Below, in pieces: positions 14,814-20,237 of a stretch of 20,237 nt of DNA (position 1 is the stretch's first letter; each line of letters opens with the position of its first letter). The stretch is from QS-5-54-17 sp964489295 (GTDB taxonomy: Bacteria > Patescibacteriota > Saccharimonadia > QS-5-54-17). The stretch covers positions 1 through 20,237 of the forward strand of contig CAZAXT010000014.1 in assembly GCA_964489295.1 (NCBI GenBank), given 5' to 3'. Both the position numbers and the translations under genes were made by a program. The notes below the pieces were generated by a model. That model saw only the letters and a program-made list of their open reading frames with translations. It made no database searches and was not told the origin of the DNA.

Positions 14814-15134
14814 ATGCGATTTATCGTAGGAATAGTACTGGGTCTGGGGATAGCGTTTATATACCGCGTTAGCACAAGTCGTTATAACGGACATGATGCC
14901 TCTGGAGATGTATTACCGGTTAACCGGAATAGAAGCACCAAAAAAGAGCAGAATTTGAGAGCCGTATTACGTCTATTTCGTGATCAACCCCGGATCCGGA
15001 ATCACGATGTGCAGGAATTGCTCGACGTCTCACCCAAAACAGCCCGGAATTACTTCGACGAACTGGAGACGGACGGCTTGATCCTGCAACACGGCACATC
15101 AGGCAGAGATGTCTATTATGTACGGAAACAATAA
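14814..15134 (+). CDS. Membrane-tethered winged-helix DNA-binding protein
   Basis: 106 residues. An N-terminal hydrophobic helix (RFIVGIVLGLGIAFIYRV, residues 2-19) is followed by a polar linker to about 45, then a compact winged-helix domain: LRAVLRLFRDQP, the turn DVQELLDVSPKTARNYFDEL, and the wing DGLILQHGTSGRDVYYV. The domain is like those that recognise operator DNA in small repressors. With one N-terminal helix the domain should stay in the cytoplasm on the membrane surface, an unusual place for a transcription factor. It could sense membrane state or be released by proteolysis. Start choice is supported by the -10 box six bases upstream. The cupin gene follows 53 bases later. The CTACAATA repeats at its promoter are candidate autoregulatory sites. 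Confidence 0.8.
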   Translation: MRFIVGIVLGLGIAFIYRVSTSRYNGHDASGDVLPVNRNRSTKKEQNLRAVLRLFRDQPRIRNHDVQELLDVSPKTARNYFDELETDGLILQHGTSGRDVYYVRKQ

Positions 15135-15187
15135 CCGCTAATTAAATCTTGTGTATACAGCCTTTAATCATGGCGTTGTAAAGTAGT

Positions 15188-15478
15188 ATGATCGAAAAAT
15201 CATATTATCAGGACTACTCACGTGAAGACATCCGCCGCGACTTACGTAACCGTGGATACACGCCGATGGACATTACAGAAGCGCCATGGACCGAACTCAC
15301 CAGCCACCAACATCCGCAGAAGCATATTATCGTTATCCAGACCGGTAGTATGGAGGTGGAATTAAACGATGAATCCGACACGTTATACTCCGGAGACGCC
15401 GTTACCATACCGCCGCGCATGACACATGCGGCACGGTTCGGCCCGGAAGGATGTACGTATTTTTGGATAGAACAGTAA
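15188..15478 (+). CDS. Small single-domain cupin
   Basis: 96 residues forming one cupin barrel. Motif 1 is SHQHPQKHIIVIQTGSMEV, with H-x-H and a third His where many cupins have Glu; motif 2 is SGDAVTIPPRMTHAA with the last His. Four potential ligands make a mononuclear metal site likely. The N terminus (IEKSYYQDYSREDIRRDLRNRG) is charged and helical. Small stand-alone cupins can be isomerases, dioxygenases or sensors, and the substrate is not visible. It follows the membrane-tethered winged-helix gene, so a sensor-and-regulator pair is possible. No Shine-Dalgarno is seen before ATG 15188. Confidence 0.85.
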   Translation: MIEKSYYQDYSREDIRRDLRNRGYTPMDITEAPWTELTSHQHPQKHIIVIQTGSMEVELNDESDTLYSGDAVTIPPRMTHAARFGPEGCTYFWIEQ

Positions 15479-15505
15479 ACGGTGACAGCTCGTGTGACGG
15501 TCGAC

Positions 15506-15715
15506 TTACCACGGCACGAATAGCCGGATGCGTTTGCCCGTCTTTAAAGCGGAGCGCCATTGTCGCAGAATGGAAGGAGGCAAACTGAACGTTACTTCCA
15601 CCCGTCCATCGGGCATTGTGTGAGTTCCGGTCGGATAAAACCGTCCGCGTTTGCGGCGCCATCGCCGGGGTACGCGAGGTACAAGCATTACGTCATGATA
15701 TGAAGAGTGAGCCAT
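15506..15715 (-). CDS. Small basic hypothetical protein (69 aa)
   Basis: The open frame extends to 15922, but the start is set at ATG 15715 by AAAAAGGAGGT five bases upstream on the minus strand and the TATAAT promoter near 15752. The product is 69 residues and very basic (VPRVPRRWRRKRGRFYPTG), ending RSALKTGKRIRLFVPW. PDGRVEVTFSLPPSILRQW looks like a small beta-helix unit, as in nucleic-acid- or ribosome-binding proteins, but I recognise no family. It converges on the cupin gene, with 27 bases between the stops. Confidence 0.6.
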   Translation of the reverse strand: MAHSSYHDVMLVPRVPRRWRRKRGRFYPTGTHTMPDGRVEVTFSLPPSILRQWRSALKTGKRIRLFVPW

Positions 15716-15751
15716 TGCGACCTCCTTTTTAGTTATCGATTTCATATATGT

Positions 15752-15780
15752 ATTATATACGAACAAAAACCAAACATAAA
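15752..15780 (-). promoter_or_regulatory. Promoter for 69-aa basic protein gene
   Basis: On the minus strand TTTATG (15780-15775), a 17-base spacer and a perfect TATAAT (15757-15752). The start near 15745 gives a leader of about 30 bases ending in the AAGGAGGT ribosome site. Confidence 0.5.
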
Positions 15781-15888
15781 GCCTTGATTTCATTCCGCGT
15801 ATGTGCATCAATGTATAGATTTCGCCCCTGCAAAGCAGCGGTGTATAGTCCAATACATAAAATGTAAAACCCGTGCTGCACATACGGA

Positions 15889-15894
15889 TAATAT
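15889..15894 (+). promoter_or_regulatory. Possible -10 box for DUF2779 transcription unit
   Basis: TAATAT (15889-15894), overlapping GATAAT (15887-15892), lies 20 bases before the leader ORF start. The -35 region is poor. The start near 15901 would keep the ribosome site AGGGGGTG (15903-15910) of the leader ORF. Confidence 0.3.
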
Positions 15895-15913
15895 GAATTA
15901 ATAGGGGGTGCCT

Positions 15914-15997
15914 ATGACACACGTCTCCATGTCCATATTAGTTATCGGTTACAACACGCCATGCGCTTTACCCGCGCGACCCGAGCCTATAGGCTGA
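15914..15997 (+). CDS. Putative 27-codon leader ORF upstream of DUF2779 gene
   Basis: ATG 15914 is preceded by AGGGGGTG (seven of eight bases of AGGAGGTG) with 3-base spacing. It reads 27 codons (MTHVSMSILVIGYNTPCALP, then seven residues) to TGA 15995-15997. The stop lies five bases before ATG 16003 of the DUF2779 gene, which has no good ribosome site, so the two could be translationally coupled. The peptide resembles nothing I know. Whether it is translated is unproven. Confidence 0.35.
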   Translation: MTHVSMSILVIGYNTPCALPARPEPIG

Positions 15998-16002
15998 TAG
16001 GC

Positions 16003-17541
16003 ATGCAACTTTCCAAATCCGAATACATGATGTATCTGAAACACCCGGCATGGGTATGGTACAAAAAGCACGACAAAGCCAAACTTCCTGAAATCGACGC
16101 CGCGACCCAGGCCATGTTCGACGCCGGAGCAGCATTCGAAGCATACGCGGAACAACGGTTTGAAAACGGGCATAAGCTCGGGTTCGACAACTATCAGGAG
16201 TATCTTGATCTGCCCGACCGCACACGGGCGGTACTGGCGGGCGACACCGATATCCTTCTGCAAGGCCGATTCGTCGGCGACCACATCACCTGCATTTGCG
16301 ACGGGGTCGTGAAAGTCGACCAAGAAACGCTGGATATATACGAAATCAAGTCCAGCACCAAAGTAAAAGATGAGCACATTTCCGACTTAGGTTTCCAATT
16401 GGTCGTATTGGAGCAGGCTGGCTGGCGTGTCCGTAATGTACACATCATCCATGTCGATACTGCCTATACCCGGCAAGGCGACATTGATCCCTTTGGCATC
16501 AGTCTGTCGGTAGATGTAACGGATCGAGTAAAAGAAACCCGGACTTCGACCCGGCACGCGATCGATGAAGCGTGGAAGGTTCTGCAGCAGTCAGAACCGC
16601 CCGATATATCACCGCGGCATGCATCCGCGACGGGATTCAACGACTGGTTGGAAATATTCAAGCACATTCACGGCGGAATAGACGATGCCAGCATATACAA
16701 CCTGTTCCTGGCTGATAGTAAGCTTATCGGCCAATTGGAAGATGCCCACGTGGAAACCATCGCGGATATACCCGAGTATATCGACCTTGGCAAAAAACAA
16801 CGCTGGCACGTAGCCGCCGTCAAGACCGGCAAACAACATATCGACCCGAATCAAATCACGCAATTCATATCCGGTTTAGCGTACCCGGTCCACTTTCTGG
16901 ACTATGAAACGGCCGGTGGTGTAGTGCCGCCGTTCAATGGTATGCGTCCATATGAACAGCTGCCATTCCAATATTCACTGCATATTTTGCACTCACCCGG
17001 CGGCGAACCCGAACATTATGAATACCTCCATACTCAACCCACCGATCCGGTACCGGACCTACTCCAGCGACTCGAGGAGGATGTCGAATCTACCGGTACC
17101 GTACTGGTATGGAATGAACGGTTTGAACGGCGATGCAACGAGCTGATGGGGCGGATACACCCCGAATACGCCGCATTCCTGGAAGACATCAATGCGCGCC
17201 TGGAGGATTTGATGCTTCCGTTTTCCAGCGGCTGGTTTATCGATGAGCGATTCGGCGGGAGCGCCTCCTTGAAACGTGTTCTCCCCGTACTCGCGCCCGA
17301 ACTTTCATACCAGGAATTAGACATCCAAGACGGCGGCAACGCCCAACGCTCCTGGATGCACGCGATTCTTGAAGACGCCGCAAACGAAACGTCTGAAACT
17401 TTATTCGAACAACTCCGCCATTACTGCGGCCTCGACACGCTGGCCATGGTGCACATTTTCCACCGCCTCTATAAATTAGAGAGTGTATCTTCACCCAACG
17501 AAGACCACCGCGACAGAAAAGAGCAATTGCGATTTTTGTGA
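16003..17541 (+). CDS. PD-(D/E)XK nuclease-like and DUF2779 fusion protein
   Basis: 512 residues from ATG 16003; an ATG at 15961 adds 14 residues, but the family as I recall it begins MQLSKSEYMMYLKHPAW. The N half carries a Cas4/RecB-like nuclease core: D100 (ICDGVVKV) and E114-x-K116 (YEIKSSTKVK) in PD-(D/E)XK spacing, then a helix LGFQLVVLEQAGWRVR. The C half is DUF2779, an RNase H-like fold with D300 and E302 (HFLDYETAGG), N371 (VWNERFE) and D478 (HYCGLDTLAM), which look like the acidic set of a DEDD exonuclease. Two nuclease folds in one chain suggest DNA or RNA processing or defence, and no partner gene is adjacent. It is common in Saccharibacteria as I remember. No Shine-Dalgarno is seen; a leader ORF ends five bases upstream. 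Confidence 0.88.
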   Translation: MQLSKSEYMMYLKHPAWVWYKKHDKAKLPEIDAATQAMFDAGAAFEAYAEQRFENGHKLGFDNYQEYLDLPDRTRAVLAGDTDILLQGRFVGDHITCICDGVVKVDQETLDIYEIKSSTKVKDEHISDLGFQLVVLEQAGWRVRNVHIIHVDTAYTRQGDIDPFGISLSVDVTDRVKETRTSTRHAIDEAWKVLQQSEPPDISPRHASATGFNDWLEIFKHIHGGIDDASIYNLFLADSKLIGQLEDAHVETIADIPEYIDLGKKQRWHVAAVKTGKQHIDPNQITQFISGLAYPVHFLDYETAGGVVPPFNGMRPYEQLPFQYSLHILHSPGGEPEHYEYLHTQPTDPVPDLLQRLEEDVESTGTVLVWNERFERRCNELMGRIHPEYAAFLEDINARLEDLMLPFSSGWFIDERFGGSASLKRVLPVLAPELSYQELDIQDGGNAQRSWMHAILEDAANETSETLFEQLRHYCGLDTLAMVHIFHRLYKLESVSSPNEDHRDRKEQLRFL

Positions 17542-17750
17542 TCAGTAACGAAATTCAGGAGTATAAATCAGCTCCAATACAACCTCGTTCGATTCATAAA
17601 TCGTGTCATCGTTCATGCATTCGAAGTATGCATCACCGGTTTTATGGAAGCATTCTCAGCGTCTTGCGCTTGTGTATCCGCCATATATAACCCCGCTGAC
17701 GAGATCGAAAAACGGTCGCGCCTTATGAGTCATGGGGGTCGCGGACACGA
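17542..17750. other. Convergent intergenic region, 209 bases
   Basis: Lies between the DUF2779 stop and the Crp-like stop. Two ATGCAT copies (17615-17620, 17628-17633) flank a TTCGAA core; there is no terminator with a T run and no convincing ORF or RNA gene. Confidence 0.4.
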
Positions 17751-18455
17751 TCATTCCGCATGGTCAATCTCATGTTGCAGCCGGGCAAGATCAGTTAATA
17801 TGATATGGTGATTTTTCGTTGTTGAGATGAGTTGTTTCGTCCGGAGCTTTTCCATCTCACGACTCACGGTTTCACGAGCCATACCGATGGTGCTACCGAG
17901 ATCACGATGCGTCAGCGGCACATCTATCGTAGTCCCTTCGTTCGTGCTGGATCCGTATATGTCCGCCAGTAATAAAAGTTGATATATTATCCGATCGCGG
18001 GCGTACCGGAATTGCTGTGTTTGCGCGCAATTCAGGTATACCTCATAATTTCGCATCACTCGGTACATCAGTTCTTTATAGACGGACGGGGGTTGATCAT
18101 CCAAGACGAAATCATCGGCACTGCGACGATATACGACAACATCGGTCATGGCTTCGAAGTATACGGTCTCCCGAACCCGGAACGATATCCAGTTAAGCGC
18201 CCGGCGCAAGACCGGAGCCAGCGGGAAAATACTCCCGGGTCCGTAGAAGTTGAGTACGTTCAGTTCGCCGCTGGCATTAATGGTATATGATTTCATATAC
18301 CCGGTTTCAATATAAAAAATGCAGGCGTGCCGCGCATCGGAGTCATATATAACCTCTCCGTAATCCCCGGTTACACGCTCCCCATTATAAAAAAACTCGT
18401 GAAGCGTATTGGTAAGTTGGTGTGCGTCAAGAGCGGCCACGGATATCCTTTCCAT
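17751..18455 (-). CDS. Crp/Fnr-family transcription regulator
   Basis: 234 residues. Residues about 10-120 form a cyclic-nucleotide-binding-type beta barrel (IFYIETGYMKSYTINASGEL, then FYGPGSIFPL), followed by the long dimer helix (VYKELMYRVMRNYEVYL) and a C-terminal HTH_Crp winged helix, with recognition region THRDLGSTIGMARETVSREM at about 181-200. The phosphate-cassette residues that hold cAMP in E. coli CRP (GExxxR-S) are not seen and the Fnr four-Cys set is absent (Cys only near positions 45 and 143), so the ligand is unknown. A TATAGT -10 box five bases before the ATG and a CRP-type palindrome at 18474-18489 suggest autoregulation. Confidence 0.93.
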   Translation of the reverse strand: MERISVAALDAHQLTNTLHEFFYNGERVTGDYGEVIYDSDARHACIFYIETGYMKSYTINASGELNVLNFYGPGSIFPLAPVLRRALNWISFRVRETVYFEAMTDVVVYRRSADDFVLDDQPPSVYKELMYRVMRNYEVYLNCAQTQQFRYARDRIIYQLLLLADIYGSSTNEGTTIDVPLTHRDLGSTIGMARETVSREMEKLRTKQLISTTKNHHIILTDLARLQHEIDHAE

Positions 18456-18460
18456 TCTTC

Positions 18461-18466
18461 ACTATA
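18461..18466 (-). promoter_or_regulatory. -10 box of crp-like gene, leaderless geometry
   Basis: TATAGT on the minus strand ends five bases before ATG 18455 (intervening GAAGA). The transcript should start on or next to the ATG. Confidence 0.5.
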
Positions 18467-18473
18467 CACGAGA

Positions 18474-18489
18474 GGTGATGCAAATCACA
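18474..18489. promoter_or_regulatory. CRP-type operator at crp-like promoter
   Basis: GGTGA-N6-TCACA on the plus strand (TGTGA-N6-TCACC on the minus) matches nine of ten positions of the E. coli CRP consensus. Its core is the perfect repeat GTGAT-GCAA-ATCAC (18475-18488). Centred about 27 bases before the expected start point, it overlaps the -35 region, where binding normally represses. The Crp-like protein encoded here is the obvious ligand. Confidence 0.6.
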
Positions 18490-18497
18490 GACATCCA

Positions 18498-18515
18498 TAT
18501 ACCGGAGCCGGTATA
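18498..18515. promoter_or_regulatory. 18-bp palindromic operator candidate
   Basis: TATACCGG-AG-CCGGTATA is a perfect inverted repeat of two 8-base arms with a 2-base centre. It sits 8 bases from the CRP-type site, between the Crp-like gene and the GreA-like gene. With no T run it is not a terminator. It could bind another dimeric regulator. Confidence 0.45.
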
Positions 18516-18656
18516 GTAGATAATCCGGAAGCAGGTAACCACCTGTTTCCCGGTAAGTTTAGGAGTAGCACAAGGGGAGGGGTAGTGTCGCATGAGAGTT
18601 GAAGACAATACATACATTCCGAAACCAATATATACACGCTCCCAAAATGTAGAGCA

Positions 18657-18664
18657 TATATAAA
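18657..18664 (+). promoter_or_regulatory. Possible -10 box of GreA-like gene
   Basis: TATATAAA at 18657-18664 could supply a -10 hexamer (TATAAA, 18659-18664). This would leave a leader of roughly 48 bases ending in AAGGAGG. The -35 is poor. Confidence 0.25.
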
Positions 18665-18718
18665 ACACTCCGTTCGACCGAGAACACTCACAACATTAAC
18701 GCACATAAGGAGGAACGT

Positions 18719-19180
18719 ATGCAGCGCGGTAATCACATTTATCTTACGCCCACGGGGTTCCAAAACCTGAAGGCGAAATTCAATCGACTATACAAAGAGC
18801 GCGTCGCACTTGGAAAAGAACTTCAAACCGTAAAAGAACCGGGCAGAGAAGTAGAAAACAACAGTTACACTGCGGTCCGTAACCGGACGCTCCAGATAGA
18901 AACTCACATGGAGCAGATCAACCACACACTCCACAACGCGGTATTGATCAAAAAACCGGCTCAGAAACACACGGTCAAGCACGGCAGCACCATCAAACTC
19001 AAAAACGGCAACGACATCAAAGAATTCACCCTTGTTGGCTCAGTGGAAGCGGACCCTAGTCACGGATACGTTTCCGATGAATCCCCGGTGGGAACGCAAT
19101 TACTAAACTCGCGCGTCGGCGATAGCGTTCATATCGGCAACGGGAACGTCGTCACCTATACCATTCTCTCAATCGATTAA
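18719..19180 (+). CDS. GreA/GreB-family transcript cleavage factor-like protein
   Basis: 153 residues, close to GreA length. Residues 1-75 form the antiparallel coiled coil that enters the RNA polymerase secondary channel; residues 84-153 are the FKBP-like globular domain (VKHGSTIKL, FTLVGSVEADPSHGYVSDES, VGTQLL, GDSVHI). GreA carries D41 and E44 in GDLKEN at the coiled-coil tip to place Mg2+ for RNA cleavage. Here the tip is GREVENNSY (42-50), so Asp is replaced by Arg while E46 matches E44 and a further E44 is added. Cleavage may be weakened or the protein may inhibit like Gfh1; this is inference. AAGGAGG with 5-base spacing precedes ATG. It is divergent from the Crp-like gene. Confidence 0.88.
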   Translation: MQRGNHIYLTPTGFQNLKAKFNRLYKERVALGKELQTVKEPGREVENNSYTAVRNRTLQIETHMEQINHTLHNAVLIKKPAQKHTVKHGSTIKLKNGNDIKEFTLVGSVEADPSHGYVSDESPVGTQLLNSRVGDSVHIGNGNVVTYTILSID

Positions 19181-19206
19181 AGCTTTCCGGGGGTTCGAGC
19201 GTAACT

Positions 19207-20237
19207 TCAGAATTGCCGCTCGAATTCACTGACCGATTCCTGTGTGAATATCGAGTCAAGGAATTGCCGTATTTCCTGAAAGTCTCCGTCACGGGGAACC
19301 AGACTGCCACCTGATGCTGGGCTTAGCAAATTGGTCGTATCGAGAACGTATTGCGGTACGGAGTCGGTTTCAACGTTCCGGAGCGTGTAGGCGAGCCGGA
19401 GCATCTCGAGCTGATTCATATTGGAGTCGACCTGCGTGTTCACGACCCGGAGCAGATTCAGCCCCCGGGGCACATTAGCGGGAGAAATGCCGGAGTCCAG
19501 AAGTTTATCCCGCACGGCCAGAACGACTTGTTGTTGGCGGTAGGCGCGGTCAAAGTCATTGGTGGTTTTCCGGGAGCGGGCATATTTAAGCGCTCGCTCG
19601 CCATCTAAGTGCTGGGTACCAGCGTTGATGTGAAATGACTCATAGCCGTCATATCCTGGAGCGGGATAATACGGATCATCGATAGCGGTTTCCACGTCGA
19701 TCGTGACGCCACCGACCGCGTTGACGATTTTCTCGAATGATTTGAAGTCCAACGCGGCATAATAATGAATCGGAAGGTCAAACTCTTGTTCGATCGTGTC
19801 AACGGTTAACTCCGCGCCACCGGAAGAATCGCTATCTTCGCCTCGTGCATAAGCGGCATTGATCTTATTACCTCCATGAGCTGGCACATCCACGTATAAA
19901 TCACGCGGGATGCTGACTATTGCCATCTCGGGCGGACCGCCGGGGCGTTGGCGTATGCTGGCGATCAGAATGGTATCGCTGAGTTGCGCGACCTCGTCCA
20001 CACCAAGGATTACGATGTTCGTCCTACCGTCGGTGTTCTCGATCGGGGTCTGGGTGATATAAGCGAATGCGCCGCCGAGCAGCACTGCCAGAATAACGAA
20101 CACGATCGCGAACGCGAGCAGTGCTCGCTTCAATAGCCATCGCCACGGATGATGCTTTTCGGTCTCGGCCGACCGGGACGAACGCGGTTCGTTCGACACC
20201 GCGCCGGAGTCTCCCGGTCGGTAGTTATAGTATTGTT
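19207..20237 (-). CDS. LytR-CpsA-Psr (LCP) family cell-wall glycopolymer ligase, 5' end probably outside window
   Basis: The frame is open to the right edge; reading upstream of GTG 20199 gives QYYNYRPGDSGA, so the true start may lie outside the window. From the GTG the protein has 330 residues. A cytoplasmic tail is followed by one helix (ALLAFAIVFVILAVLLGGAF, about 27-46) and the LCP domain from about 55: NIVILGVDE, LSDTILIASI, VSIPRDLYVDVP, GGNKINAAY, FEKIVNAVGGVTIDV, HLDGERALKYARSR and DFDRAYRQQQ. The Asp and Arg residues that bind the polyprenyl pyrophosphate are present. LCP enzymes attach teichoic-acid or other glycopolymers from lipid carriers to peptidoglycan outside the membrane. 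There is no Shine-Dalgarno close to the GTG. It converges on the GreA-like gene, 26 bases apart. Confidence 0.92.
   Translation of the reverse strand, partial: QYYNYRPGDSGAVSNEPRSSRSAETEKHHPWRWLLKRALLAFAIVFVILAVLLGGAFAYITQTPIENTDGRTNIVILGVDEVAQLSDTILIASIRQRPGGPPEMAIVSIPRDLYVDVPAHGGNKINAAYARGEDSDSSGGAELTVDTIEQEFDLPIHYYAALDFKSFEKIVNAVGGVTIDVETAIDDPYYPAPGYDGYESFHINAGTQHLDGERALKYARSRKTTNDFDRAYRQQQVVLAVRDKLLDSGISPANVPRGLNLLRVVNTQVDSNMNQLEMLRLAYTLRNVETDSVPQYVLDTTNLLSPASGGSLVPRDGDFQEIRQFLDSIFTQESVSEFERQF

Noticed and set aside
14199..14894. 231-aa open frame antisense to the amphipathic repeat gene
   Set aside because: Caused by the biased Ala/Val/Gly codons of the plus-strand gene; the plus frame has a strong ribosome site and promoter.
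15716..15922. N-terminal extension of the 69-aa basic protein
   Set aside because: Contains the TATAAT promoter and AAGGAGGT site of the shorter gene; the extra residues look noncoding.
17615..17633. ATGCAT pair around TTCGAA as terminator
   Set aside because: Each ATGCAT is itself palindromic and no T run follows; likely chance.
1..20237. CRISPR arrays, tRNA/rRNA genes, transposons or prophage
   Set aside because: No regularly spaced repeats, no cloverleaf or CCA-type gene, no transposase or integrase frames; gaps are short.
1..20237. UGA recoding as in Absconditabacteria/Gracilibacteria
   Set aside because: TGA ends several genes cleanly (for example at 1016, 1300 and 17541) with no conserved sequence beyond it.

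Overview
The window looks like an ordinary stretch of chromosome from a member of the Candidate Phyla Radiation (Patescibacteria), most probably a Saccharibacteria relative. This is inferred from recalled family resemblances: the PD-(D/E)XK plus DUF2779 protein, a Pif1-type helicase ending in an HRDC domain, a Crp-like regulator, an LCP protein and a MarP-type protease. No rRNA or other taxonomic marker is present. G+C content is intermediate (near 50% by eye). TGA is a normal stop codon (it ends the genes at 1016 and 1300), which argues against the UGA-recoding CPR lineages. I see no tRNA, rRNA, insertion sequence or CRISPR array. No gap between genes exceeds about 265 bases.

Layout. 1-1300: 3' part of a ParB/Spo0J-like gene and a small Cys-rich protein. 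1418-3297: translation GTPase BipA/TypA behind a hairpin leader. 3351-4907 (minus): Pif1-like helicase with C-terminal HRDC. 5009-7398: small membrane protein, EamA/DMT exporter and an aberrant CDF transporter. 7450-10177 (minus): receiver-only response regulator and its sensor histidine kinase. 10234-14113 (plus): envelope and redox genes, namely a membrane-anchored His-rich protein, a cupredoxin, a glutaredoxin, a polytopic membrane protein with a CVAC motif, a MarP-like membrane serine protease and a four-helix membrane protein. 14163-15478: amphipathic repeat protein, membrane-tethered winged-helix protein and cupin. 15506-15780 (minus): 69-aa basic protein. 15914-17541: dual-nuclease-fold DUF2779 protein behind a 27-codon leader ORF. 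17751-18489 (minus): Crp/Fnr regulator with a CRP-type box at its own promoter. 18719-19180: GreA-like factor with a changed acidic tip. 19207 to the right edge (minus): LytR-CpsA-Psr protein, probably cut by the window end.

How the genes fit together. The two-component system, His-rich anchored protein, cupredoxin, glutaredoxin, CVAC membrane protein and MarP-like protease are consistent with a cell-envelope redox or metal stress module; this is inference from adjacency and predicted location. A second theme is expression. Several genes that start a transcription unit have a -10 box only 5-8 bases before ATG and no Shine-Dalgarno, which suggests leaderless mRNAs. Others (response regulator, cupredoxin, glutaredoxin, amphipathic repeat protein, 69-aa protein, GreA-like factor) carry a strong AAGGAG-type site. 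Several promoters are of extended -10 type (TGN before the hexamer).
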